Shown here one piece after another: positions 12,546 through 19,716 of a DNA stretch of 21,517 nt. Source of the DNA: CAYFQV01 sp964654185 (lineage in GTDB: Bacteria; Spirochaetota; Spirochaetia; DSM-27196; PWMO01); the NCBI GenBank assembly GCA_964654185.1, contig CAZZIE010000069.1, positions 1 to 21,517 of the forward strand, read 5' to 3'. A program made the translations under genes and the position numbers. Numbering within the stretch: the first letter of the stretch is position 1; each line of letters opens with the position of its first letter. The notes under the pieces are model-generated. The model made no database searches, had not been told where the DNA came from, and saw nothing but the letters and a program-made list of their open reading frames with translations.

Positions 12546-14327
12546 CTACCCTTCCCGGTACAGGTACTCCAGAGGTAGCACGCGCCAGTCGTAGATCTGC
12601 CGGATGGGGTTGCCGATCGGGACCCGCGAAACAATGTAGTCCGGCCCGTACGGGACGTAAATGAAAGGAAGTTCCCGGGACCAGATCTCCTGGATCTGCC
12701 GTTGCAGCTCCCGCTGTTCCTGCTCGTCCAGGGTCCTCCTGCTCTGCTGCCAGAGTCTGTCGATGTTCTCTTCCCATTCGCGACGCGGCCGGTTCTGACC
12801 GGGCTCAATGAAGTGGAGCATTCCCGAAGAGAGCAGGAAGTGCGACGGAAACCACGGTTCGCTGGCACCGGCGAAGCCCATGATGGCGGCGTCCCAGCGC
12901 CCCCCGCTCATGAGACGCCCAACCAGATCGTCAAAGGGTATCGCGCGGGCGGACACATCCACACCGATGTTCCTGGCTTCCGCCGCAAAGTGTTCGGCAA
13001 TGGCAACTCGTTCGGGGTTGCTGTCGTTCGTAAGCACCGTGAAGTTGATCGGCACGTCGTCGGCATCTTCAAGAATGCCGTCGTTGTTGTTGTCTTCGAA
13101 CCCCATTTCGCGCAGCAGCTCCGACGCACGGTCAGGATCGTAATCCGGAGAGAGCCCCGCTGCCTCCTCCAGGGCGTAGGTGGACTCAGGAGCACGAAAC
13201 CCGTGGGCTGGAATGCCGTCGCCGCCGAGAATCTCCTGAACGATCCAGTCCTGGTCGATGAGATGAGCCATCGCCCTGCGAAACCGCAAGTCACTGAACC
13301 AGGTCAGCCGCGGCTCGAAGACACCTGCGTCTCCGCGACCTTCAACAGGATTCTGGTTGAAGGTCAGGAACCACACCCCCGGCTGAAAATCGGTCCGGTA
13401 GACACCCTCAACGGTGTCTTCGTGTTCTTCCAGTAGATCCGGCAGATCGCGGTGAGGAACCTGGATCATGTCGACCCTGCCGAAAACGAGATCATCAACC
13501 AGGTTCGCCTCTTCCACCATGCGCAGAGAAAGGCCGTCCAGGTAGGGAAGCTGGTCGCCATTCTCGCTGCGACCATGATAGCTCGGGTTGCGGGCCAGCT
13601 CGACCGTTTCCCCCGGCGCAAAGCTCTCGAGCGTGAAGGGGCCGCTCGATACGACCTTTCCGGCGTCCGAAACACTCCACATTTCAATGGCGCCGGCGAC
13701 ACCGTCGTCTGCGACCGTGTCCGCGAAGACGTGACGCGGTACGGGAGGCACCGCAGCCAGGGCGTACAAGTCGACATGAGGATTTCGCGCGTTCAGCGTG
13801 AAGCTGCGCGGTCCGCTCTGTTCCGTCGAAACCTCGAAGAGGTTGGACCACCGTTCGGCGTAGGGTCCCTGGGCAACCGGGAGGTAGAGCTCACGTATGC
13901 TGAACAGAACGTCCTCCACCGTGAGTTCCGTCCCGTCGGACCACTGCAGGTCCTCGCGCAATGTGAACTCCAGGCCGTTTCCTTCCTCATTCACGGTCCA
14001 CTCTTCGGCCAGGTCGCCGACCCATTCACCGGTCAGCTCGTCGCGTTTGATGACACTCGCGAACAGCGCGCGCCGCACCGCCACATCGATCGGACGAACC
14101 CCCAAGGCCAGCGGATTGAACGAGGAAGGATCACCATGAAAGCCGAGCGAGAGGGAACCGCCGTACCTTCCGGGCTCAAACTCTCGTTCCACCCGGTACG
14201 GATCCGGCGTAGTCTCGACGCCTCCGTCTGGACCGCCCGATGCACTCGTTGCACACGCGCCAGACAAGAGCAGTATTGCAAGGGAAATGCCGGCGAGCAA
14301 AACGCGCCGCAACACAGTCCTCGACAT
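12546..14327 (-). CDS. ABC transporter solute-binding lipoprotein, family 5 (peptide/nickel type)
   Basis: A 593-aa lipoprotein. The signal peptide (VLRRVLLAGISLAILLL) ends in lipobox LSGAC with C25 as the lipidation site. The mature part has the family 5 (OppA/DppA) layout, opening with GGSLSLGFHGDPSSFNPLAL and containing the hallmark LREDLQWSDGTELTVEDVLFSI. A DNNNDGILEDAD loop around residue 395 resembles the calcium-like loop common in this family. It would capture peptides or similar solutes outside the membrane. No permease or ATPase gene is next to it, so it is an orphan that must use a transporter encoded elsewhere. The ATG at 14327 is chosen from GGAGGA eight bases upstream; the longer frame translates the 8-bp repeat and is not real. 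Confidence 0.9.
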   Translation of the reverse strand: MSRTVLRRVLLAGISLAILLLSGACATSASGGPDGGVETTPDPYRVEREFEPGRYGGSLSLGFHGDPSSFNPLALGVRPIDVAVRRALFASVIKRDELTGEWVGDLAEEWTVNEEGNGLEFTLREDLQWSDGTELTVEDVLFSIRELYLPVAQGPYAERWSNLFEVSTEQSGPRSFTLNARNPHVDLYALAAVPPVPRHVFADTVADDGVAGAIEMWSVSDAGKVVSSGPFTLESFAPGETVELARNPSYHGRSENGDQLPYLDGLSLRMVEEANLVDDLVFGRVDMIQVPHRDLPDLLEEHEDTVEGVYRTDFQPGVWFLTFNQNPVEGRGDAGVFEPRLTWFSDLRFRRAMAHLIDQDWIVQEILGGDGIPAHGFRAPESTYALEEAAGLSPDYDPDRASELLREMGFEDNNNDGILEDADDVPINFTVLTNDSNPERVAIAEHFAAEARNIGVDVSARAIPFDDLVGRLMSGGRWDAAIMGFAGASEPWFPSHFLLSSGMLHFIEPGQNRPRREWEENIDRLWQQSRRTLDEQEQRELQRQIQEIWSRELPFIYVPYGPDYIVSRVPIGNPIRQIYDWRVLPLEYLYREG

Positions 14328-14353
14328 GATCAGAGTCCTCCAGCCGGCGACAC

Positions 14354-14401
14354 ACATCCGCACATCCGCACATCCGCACATCCGCACCCCCGCACACCCG
14401 C
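14354..14401. repeat. 8-bp tandem repeat upstream of the solute-binding-protein gene
   Basis: Four perfect ACATCCGC units (14354-14385) are followed by two imperfect ones (to 14401). The array ends about 15 bases upstream of the ribosome binding site of the lipoprotein gene. A possible -10 TCTAAT lies just beyond it on the minus strand (14411-14406), so the array probably sits in the mRNA leader, although no good -35 is visible. Confidence 0.9.
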
Positions 14402-14423
14402 CGCCATTAGATGAGCGAGCCTA

Positions 14424-15218
14424 TCACCTTTGCACCGGCGCCGTGAAGAGCGTCCGCCGGTGTGTGGCGACAATAATCAGTACGCCCGCCAGGAGAATCA
14501 CGGCGAAGACGGCAAGCCCCACCGGGAGAGAGAGCGTCGGGAAGAGTCCCAATGCGAGATTACCGAAGAGGTGATAGAGGATCGCGATGAGAATGCTCCG
14601 TCGTGCACGCAGGTAGAGTACCGTGTACACGATCGCCTGGGCCGTCGTGAAACCGAGGTAGAGCACGAAGGGAATACCTTGTTGCGTCGAGCCGGGAATG
14701 AAGTACAGGGGAATGTGCCACGCAGTCCAGACAACACCGAGGAGAATGCCGGCCCAGATGGGACGCATGAGCAGGACCATACGGTCGAGGGCGTATCCCC
14801 GCCAACCGAGCTCCTCGCCGAGGGGTCCTCCGAGAAACAAAACGTAGAAGATGCCTATGGGCAGGTACAGCGGATCGGCAATGAAGGCAGGCGTCGGCCA
14901 GGTACCCGTAACCATCCCGTTCGCCACGTAGCCGAGGCCGACCGCTGCGGGCAGAAAGAGAACGGCGAAGACCCAGAGCCAGCCGGGGCCGCCGATTCGA
15001 ACCACCCGGCGCAGAAACTGTCTCACTGCCGGCGGCTTCCGCTTCAGCGCAACGAATCCCACCGCTACAAGAGACGGTCCGTAGGAGCCAACGATCCGGA
15101 GTATCCGGCTCGGCGTTGTCTCCGCCTCTGCTGCACGAGCAAGCCACGCCGCCGGAAGCCACATGGCCCAGGTAAAGGCGAAGACAACCACGAAGAACAG
15201 AATCAGATCACGACGCAT
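14424..15218 (-). CDS. CPBP-family intramembrane metalloprotease (type II CAAX prenyl protease/Rce1 homologue)
   Basis: A 264-aa multi-pass membrane protein with about seven or eight hydrophobic segments, including one at residues 5-28. The active-site motifs of the CPBP (Abi) family are visible: GEELGWRG with the two glutamates and arginine (about 130-140), WTAWHIPLYF (about 164-173), and YHLFGNL near residue 213. Such proteins cleave or bind peptides within the membrane; in bacteria some process bacteriocins or give immunity, most are uncharacterised. The true start is ATG at 15218, four bases after AGGAGG; the frame can extend by one GTG codon. It is 96 bases upstream of the solute-binding-protein gene on the same strand and divergent from the DinB-like gene. 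Confidence 0.86.
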   Translation of the reverse strand: MRRDLILFFVVVFAFTWAMWLPAAWLARAAEAETTPSRILRIVGSYGPSLVAVGFVALKRKPPAVRQFLRRVVRIGGPGWLWVFAVLFLPAAVGLGYVANGMVTGTWPTPAFIADPLYLPIGIFYVLFLGGPLGEELGWRGYALDRMVLLMRPIWAGILLGVVWTAWHIPLYFIPGSTQQGIPFVLYLGFTTAQAIVYTVLYLRARRSILIAILYHLFGNLALGLFPTLSLPVGLAVFAVILLAGVLIIVATHRRTLFTAPVQR

Positions 15219-15249
15219 CACACCTCCTGATGGATCGATCGCAGGGTTG

Positions 15250-15273
15250 GGGGCAGGTCATGAAGTCTGCCCC
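15250..15273. promoter_or_regulatory. Inverted repeat between divergent CPBP and DinB-like genes
   Basis: GGGGCAG-N10-CTGCCCC is a perfect seven-base dyad in an 85-base divergent intergenic region. It lies 30 bases upstream of the DinB-like ATG, and upstream of a -10-like TACAGT (15279-15284). Spacing and symmetry fit an operator or an mRNA hairpin for the minus-strand transcript. Confidence 0.4.
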
Positions 15274-15303
15274 TGTGCTACAGTTGCCCCTAAGGAGACA
15301 CGC

Positions 15304-15795
15304 ATGGAATACGAGCAGAACCGTCTACTCCGGGACCACCTGCGGACCGCCGTAGCCGGCCATGGGGCACACATCAGCATGTCCGATGCCCTCAACGGCT
15401 TCCCACCGGAACGGGCGGGAGAACGGGTCGACGGAGTACCCCACTCCGCGTGGGATCTCGTCTACCACGTGCATCTTGTCCTTCAAGACCTCATCGACTG
15501 GGCGGTCGGCGCAACGTATCATCCCCATGAGTATCCCGGCGGGTACTGGCCCGACGAGCACGCTCCTCCGAGTCGCGACGCGTGGTACGCGAGGATTCAG
15601 GACCTCGAGAGCGCCCTTGCCACTATTCATTCCTGGGTTGACGATGAGTCTCGGGATCTCTTCGCACCGCTGGACCGGGATCCCGCCCATACCCTCTTCC
15701 GGCAAATCATGCTTGCAGTAGATCACACGTCGTACCATATCGGGCAGATGGTTGATCTGCGCATGTTACTTGGCATCCCGGTCCGCGACTACTAG
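15304..15795 (+). CDS. DinB/YfiT-like putative metalloenzyme
   Basis: A 163-aa protein with the four-helix bundle pattern of the DinB superfamily. It has SAWDLVYHVHLVLQDL (about residues 44-59) and the C-terminal DHTSYHIGQMVDLRMLLG (about 139-156), supplying the three histidines that usually bind a metal. Members include bacillithiol or mycothiol transferases and damage-inducible proteins of unknown activity; the sequence does not say which. The start at 15304 is chosen for AAGGAG six bases upstream. The longer frame, from 15163, overlaps the CPBP gene and is rejected. The CBS gene follows 99 bases on, perhaps with its own weak promoter (TACACT at 15871-15876). Confidence 0.85.
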   Translation: MEYEQNRLLRDHLRTAVAGHGAHISMSDALNGFPPERAGERVDGVPHSAWDLVYHVHLVLQDLIDWAVGATYHPHEYPGGYWPDEHAPPSRDAWYARIQDLESALATIHSWVDDESRDLFAPLDRDPAHTLFRQIMLAVDHTSYHIGQMVDLRMLLGIPVRDY

Positions 15796-15894
15796 ATCGG
15801 GCGCGAGATTACCGGAGAACGGCCTCGAAAACGCTTCCAGTAATCGCTCGCTCCTGCGCCGAGGCGATGGTACACTGGAATCGGAGGCACAACC

Positions 15895-16332
15895 ATGGAA
15901 ACAGTGCGCGATATCCTACAGCACAAGGGCCGCAAGGTTCACTCGGTGGCACCGGACACCACCGTGAAAGACGCGCTGCTCTCAATGAACCGCCACAACG
16001 TTGGGGCTCTGCTCGTCATTGACGACAACCACAAGGTCGTGGGCGTGTTCTCCGAGCGGGACTACGCCCGGCGCATGATCGACACCGAAAAGGGTGCGGA
16101 TGGGACCCTCGTCCGCGAGGTCATGTCCAGCGAGGTGACGGCAATCTCGGAGGAACGGACGATTGAGGAGTGCATGGCTCTCATGACGAAGCGGAGGGTG
16201 CGCCATCTTCCCGTCTTCGAGGGAGACGAGCTTGTCGGAATGGTCTCCATCGGCGACGTGGTGAACGCCGTCATCCACCAGCAGGCGATCGTCATCGACC
16301 AGCTCGAGCACTACATTTCCGGCAGCCTCTGA
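15895..16332 (+). CDS. Two-CBS-domain protein
   Basis: A 145-aa protein made up almost entirely of a CBS pair (Bateman module), with domains at about residues 8-62 and 76-132. Key patterns are VKDALLSMNRHNVGALLVIDDNHKVVGVFSERDYARR in the first (shown in parts: MNRHNVGALLV, GVFSERDYARR) and IEECMALMTKRRVRHLPV with LVGMVSIGDVV in the second. CBS pairs bind adenine nucleotides such as AMP, ATP or SAM and sense energy state; with no effector domain attached it would act on a partner protein. The ATG follows GGAGG by seven bases. It converges with the FecR gene; a GC-rich palindrome CGGCGCGCCG followed by TTT (16361-16370) may end its transcript. Confidence 0.9.
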   Translation: METVRDILQHKGRKVHSVAPDTTVKDALLSMNRHNVGALLVIDDNHKVVGVFSERDYARRMIDTEKGADGTLVREVMSSEVTAISEERTIEECMALMTKRRVRHLPVFEGDELVGMVSIGDVVNAVIHQQAIVIDQLEHYISGSL

Positions 16333-16437
16333 ATCCGACTGTCACTGAACTGAGCTATCTCGGCGCGCCGTTTGTCACACACCCTGCGCCACGGACGGAA
16401 CTCCCGCGGCGCAGGCGGAGCCGCCGCAGTTGAAGTA

Positions 16438-17130
16438 CTACTCGCCCCAGGGGATGGTGTGGTCGATCTTCTCGGCCAGCGTATCGAGATCCTCGTCTCC
16501 GTGGTAGACAAGCTCCGCCGAGGAGGCGACGACTCCGTCGGCGCCCTGCACGAACCGGTAGGCGCGGTGGTGTGTTCCCAGGATGTTGAGACTCGTGGTT
16601 TCCTCGAAAGGGACCTGTAACTCCCCGTTGCAGGCGCACACGTAGGTACTGTCCGGGCCTTCCACCTTCACGAAGAATGAGGTTCCGCGAACGCCGCCCA
16701 CGGCGGTCGGGGTTCGCACTTCGAAGTCGGCATTGTCGCCGCCGATCCGCCGGAGGCGCTCGAAGACCGCGGTGAAACTGCCCTGGTTGAGATCGATGCC
16801 TGGCCGCTCGCCTCCGAGGCGCAGTACCGCTCTGGTGCTCTCGCCGATGCGGAAGATGTTACGGCGGTTGAACACGATCTCCGCGTACGCCCCGGCATCG
16901 GTGCGAATAATGTCACCCGACTGCACCGTCCCGCCGATATCCACAAGAGATCCGTTGACCTCGACAAACCCCTCGAGATACTCGATCCGGCCCGTCGCCC
17001 CGGACTGTGCGACCGCACCGCCGGCCACGAGGAGCATGAGCATGGAGACGAGTATTGCGATCGACCTGCTGGCGATCAACCGCCCGGCGGGCCCTCGTCT
17101 TTGTTCCGTGTTTCCTGTTCGGTGTACCAT
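16438..17130 (-). CDS. Secreted FecR-domain protein
   Basis: A 230-aa exported protein. A signal peptide core IAILVSMLMLLVAGGAVA ends with AVA-QS, a good signal peptidase I site near residue 42. A FecR domain follows: GSLVDIGGTVQSGDIIRTDAGAY-type opening, an IFRIGESTRAVLRLGG strand pair, and FEVRTPTAVGGVRGTSFFV (shown as motifs VRTPTAVGGVRGT). FecR-like domains in spirochaetes occur in secreted beta-rich proteins rather than in iron-sensing anti-sigma factors. The start is uncertain: the ATG at 17130 lacks a ribosome binding site and lies directly at a -10-like element, so initiation at TTG 17079 is a real alternative. That TTG still supplies the whole signal peptide. It is divergent from the Rrf2 gene. 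Confidence 0.78.
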   Translation of the reverse strand: MVHRTGNTEQRRGPAGRLIASRSIAILVSMLMLLVAGGAVAQSGATGRIEYLEGFVEVNGSLVDIGGTVQSGDIIRTDAGAYAEIVFNRRNIFRIGESTRAVLRLGGERPGIDLNQGSFTAVFERLRRIGGDNADFEVRTPTAVGGVRGTSFFVKVEGPDSTYVCACNGELQVPFEETTSLNILGTHHRAYRFVQGADGVVASSAELVYHGDEDLDTLAEKIDHTIPWGE

Positions 17131-17131
17131 G

Positions 17132-17160
17132 TGTATAGTTTCGTTTCGCCGCCGTGGCAA
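17132..17160 (-). promoter_or_regulatory. Possible promoter overlapping the annotated FecR start
   Basis: TTGCCA (17160-17155) and TATACA (17137-17132) are 17 bases apart on the minus strand. The -10 ends one base before the ATG at 17130, so transcription from it would start inside the annotated coding sequence near 17125. It then favours the TTG at 17079 as start. The -10 matches at four of six positions only. Confidence 0.35.
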
Positions 17161-17317
17161 AGACCAGTGTTCGCGCGAGGTTTTACACTCTCGTGACGCT
17201 GCCGCGGCCACCTGAAGGCTCCCAGTGTGGCCGGGGACACGCTCCGGGACGGGACAGCGGATAGCTCAGCAGCGAACAGTTCTTGTTGACGAGGGCGCGC
17301 CGGGGCGATACCGTATT

Positions 17318-17340
17318 CCTGACTAAGACGATCTAGTAGG
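17318..17340 (+). promoter_or_regulatory. Possible Rrf2 operator overlapping its own leader
   Basis: CCTGACTA (17318-17325) and TAGTAGG (17334-17340) are near inverted halves of one another, just upstream of and touching the AGGAG ribosome binding site of the Rrf2 gene. TTGACG, a good -35, lies at 17286-17291, but the -10 is weak (TACCGT). Rrf2-family regulators often bind dyads near their own promoters, so self-regulation is plausible but unproven. Confidence 0.3.
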
Positions 17341-17349
17341 AGAACACCG

Positions 17350-17763
17350 GTGTTCACTGTATCGGCAAAAGGTGTCTACGGTCTCCTGGCGGTGGTTGAG
17401 CTGGCGCGGAACTACCGGGGGGCATCCATTCAGATACGGGACATTGCCCAGCGTCGGGGCATTCCTCAGCATTACCTCGAGCAGATTCTCGTCGTGCTCA
17501 AGAAGGCCGGCTACGTTGAGAGCTTTCGGGGTGCCCAGGGCGGATATGCTCTCGCCTCGGACCCCCGAGAGCTCACGGTCGGGGAAGTTCTGACGACACT
17601 CGAAGGTCCACTGCAGGTTGTCTCCGAGGATCGACGCGGCTCTTCCCTGGACTTCTTCTGGGACCGCCTCCACAGCGAGATAGGGAGTCTGCTGCGCGTA
17701 CCAATCGAGCACCTTCTTACCGAAGAGCAGAGGCGCCGCCAGAGTTTCGTCTACACCATCTGA
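17350..17763 (+). CDS. Rrf2-family transcriptional regulator
   Basis: A 137-aa DNA-binding protein. The winged helix-turn-helix occupies residues 1-65, including SIQIRDIAQRRGIPQHYLEQ, then LKKAGYVESFRGAQGGYAL, the wing sequence typical of Rrf2/IscR/CymR. The C-terminal region has no cysteine at all, so it cannot bind an iron-sulfur cluster as IscR or NsrR do. CymR-type or other ligand-free sensing is more likely. It starts at GTG 17350, seven bases after AGGAG. It is divergent from the FecR gene across 219 bases holding both putative promoters, and might regulate it. It converges with the lipoprotein gene across a 90-base gap with repeated hairpins. Confidence 0.88.
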   Translation: MFTVSAKGVYGLLAVVELARNYRGASIQIRDIAQRRGIPQHYLEQILVVLKKAGYVESFRGAQGGYALASDPRELTVGEVLTTLEGPLQVVSEDRRGSSLDFFWDRLHSEIGSLLRVPIEHLLTEEQRRRQSFVYTI

Positions 17764-17775
17764 GCAGATCGGCTC

Positions 17776-17814
17776 GCCGGTCAGACCGGCGGCCTCACCA
17801 GACCGGCGGCCTCA
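17776..17814. repeat. 17-bp tandem duplication with hairpin between convergent genes
   Basis: CAGACCGGCGGCCTCA occurs at 17782-17797 and again at 17799-17814, period 17. The first copy is also part of the dyad GCCGGT-CAG-ACCGGC (17776-17790). Lying between the Rrf2 and lipoprotein stop codons, this is probably a weak bidirectional terminator that has been duplicated; no T tract is present. Confidence 0.6.
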
Positions 17815-17853
17815 GGCGACCGGTGGAACAGCGTACGGTTTGCAGTGGCGGAG

Positions 17854-19716
17854 TTACCGCAGACAGTACACGTCGCCGCCGACCACTCCGGCCGTCTCGA
17901 GGGCGAGACGGTTCACGCGCCGTGCTGCCGCTTCAAAGGTGGTCGGGTGCGCCGCGAGGAACTCGTTGACGAAGGTGGTTCCCCGGCGACGTGCCAGCCG
18001 ACCCGCCAGGGTGCCGCGGAAGTATCCGCGTACTCGTTCTTCCGGTTGCTGCAGCAGGTAGCCCTGGAACTCGTTCACCATGAGGTACCTGTCCGCGGGG
18101 TCGTAGGTCAGGAATGAGAGGAGCGCCCGCCAGTACTCCCGCTCCTCCACCGTCAGATCCTCCCATTGCGCAAAGACCCCTTCGCGAAACGCCCGGTTCG
18201 CGTAGAAGATCCCGTGAAAGGCCTCGTGAGTCATGAGAAGCTCGCGGAGAATCGGGCTCGACTCCTGAGAAACCGTCAGGATGCCGCCGTCTCCCGGCAG
18301 CACGGCCTCCCCGCCCCCGGCGTCGTCCAGAAGGACGCCGTTCGCCAGAAGTATCTCTTTCAACAACAGCTCCTCGGCGTTCAACTGGAAACCTTCGGCA
18401 GCGGCCCTATTGAAGAAATCGGCAAGGCCCTCAGGCCGATAGTTATGGGCGTTCCAGCCGTGGAGCGCGGAGAGCTCGCTGTTCGTCATGAGCTCGCCGC
18501 GGTACCCACGCTTCTCAACGAAGAACGCGAGACGCTTGAAGAACCGGGATTGGATCTCGTAGGAGCGAATGTCGAAGATGAGGATCTCCGGGTAGAGATT
18601 CCATGAGAAGAGCTCGTACTCGGCGCGGCGCCAGCGTTCCTGTGGATAGTGCTCAAGAATGACGCCCATGTCCGCCGGAATGGGCGCGTGATCGCGACCG
18701 GCCGGAGCAACCGGCGTCACACCCTCGATGCGCGCCTGCGCCGGGAACTCCGGCAGAAGAAGCGTCGTCGGCGCACATCCCAGGGCGGCACGGTGGAGAT
18801 AGACCGATCGATCCCCGGGACGCAGGGTCATGGTGAACTCCGCCGCGGCGGTGGGAAAGGCCGGATCCCCGGGGTCAGGAAGGCTCGCGTCCCCGGTGGA
18901 TTGGTCGGACCCGCAGAAAACCCGAAGCGCCACCTGGGGCAGCGGCGGAGCGCCGGACTCCGGCGCTGAGGTATCAGCGACCGGATCGAGACTGTACCGA
19001 AGCTCCACAATGGAAGCCTCCGGAAGATCGAGGGATACCAGCGCGTCCCGAGTAGTCTCCGAAGAAGGCGCGCCGCTCACGCGGCGAACCGCAGTACCCA
19101 CGACAAGGTGCCCGTCCTCCGTGGCGAATCCCGGAACGGAGGGACGGAAACCGGCAAAGGTGAACACGGCTTCATCGTCCTGTCGTCCGGACGGGTCCGA
19201 AGAGTTGGCGTCGGGTCGACCGGACGCGCCGGGCCGACCGGCGGCGTCGGAAGATGCGTCGGAGGAGGACAAGCCTGCTCGGGCGACGTGGACCGCAAAG
19301 CCGGCCACGGGAACACCCTCGGGGACTTCAACACGGTATTCCCGCGGAGCCGTCGTGTCCGCGACACTCGTGAGCTCTCGGGAAGCGACGAAAGCTCCCT
19401 CTTCGTCGAGGAGATCAATGCGATGGACAACGGTGCCGACGTCGACGCGCAGGGCGAAGTCACGTTCCGCGGAGGCCTCAACGGAACGCTTCAGCTTGTA
19501 GTGCAGTGTCACAACACCCGCCTCTGTCGAAGCGGGGCTCCCCTCCTCTCGGTCCCCGGCGAGGATGGTCGTCTCGGTGCCGTCGTCGCCGACGAAGGGT
19601 ACTTCAAGAGCGGTCGTACATCCGCCGAACACCGTCAGGAACACGATCGTCGCAAGCGGGAGTAGTACCGGTATGAGGATGGCGCGCGGGCGCGACCATG
19701 CGGGGTATCCTGTCAC
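17854..19716 (-). CDS. Lipoprotein with a HEAFH zincin-like motif, function unknown
   Basis: A 620-aa predicted lipoprotein. A hydrophobic signal (ILIPVLLPLATIVFLTVF) ends in VFGGC with C33 as the lipidation site. Residues about 60-330 look like two or three beta-sandwich-type segments separated by Ser/Asp/Ala-rich linkers (SSSDASSDAAGRPGASG region). Residues about 350-620 are helical and well conserved in style. There, HEAFH (H497, E498, H501) is followed 48 residues later by NEFQ with E549, the arrangement of gluzincin peptidases (HExxH...E). I do not recognise the family. A secreted, membrane-anchored metallopeptidase is my inference. It starts with GTG overlapping the TGA of the upstream gene (GTGA), so translation is coupled to it. 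Confidence 0.72.
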   Translation of the reverse strand: MTGYPAWSRPRAILIPVLLPLATIVFLTVFGGCTTALEVPFVGDDGTETTILAGDREEGSPASTEAGVVTLHYKLKRSVEASAERDFALRVDVGTVVHRIDLLDEEGAFVASRELTSVADTTAPREYRVEVPEGVPVAGFAVHVARAGLSSSDASSDAAGRPGASGRPDANSSDPSGRQDDEAVFTFAGFRPSVPGFATEDGHLVVGTAVRRVSGAPSSETTRDALVSLDLPEASIVELRYSLDPVADTSAPESGAPPLPQVALRVFCGSDQSTGDASLPDPGDPAFPTAAAEFTMTLRPGDRSVYLHRAALGCAPTTLLLPEFPAQARIEGVTPVAPAGRDHAPIPADMGVILEHYPQERWRRAEYELFSWNLYPEILIFDIRSYEIQSRFFKRLAFFVEKRGYRGELMTNSELSALHGWNAHNYRPEGLADFFNRAAAEGFQLNAEELLLKEILLANGVLLDDAGGGEAVLPGDGGILTVSQESSPILRELLMTHEAFHGIFYANRAFREGVFAQWEDLTVEEREYWRALLSFLTYDPADRYLMVNEFQGYLLQQPEERVRGYFRGTLAGRLARRRGTTFVNEFLAAHPTTFEAAARRVNRLALETAGVVGGDVYCLR

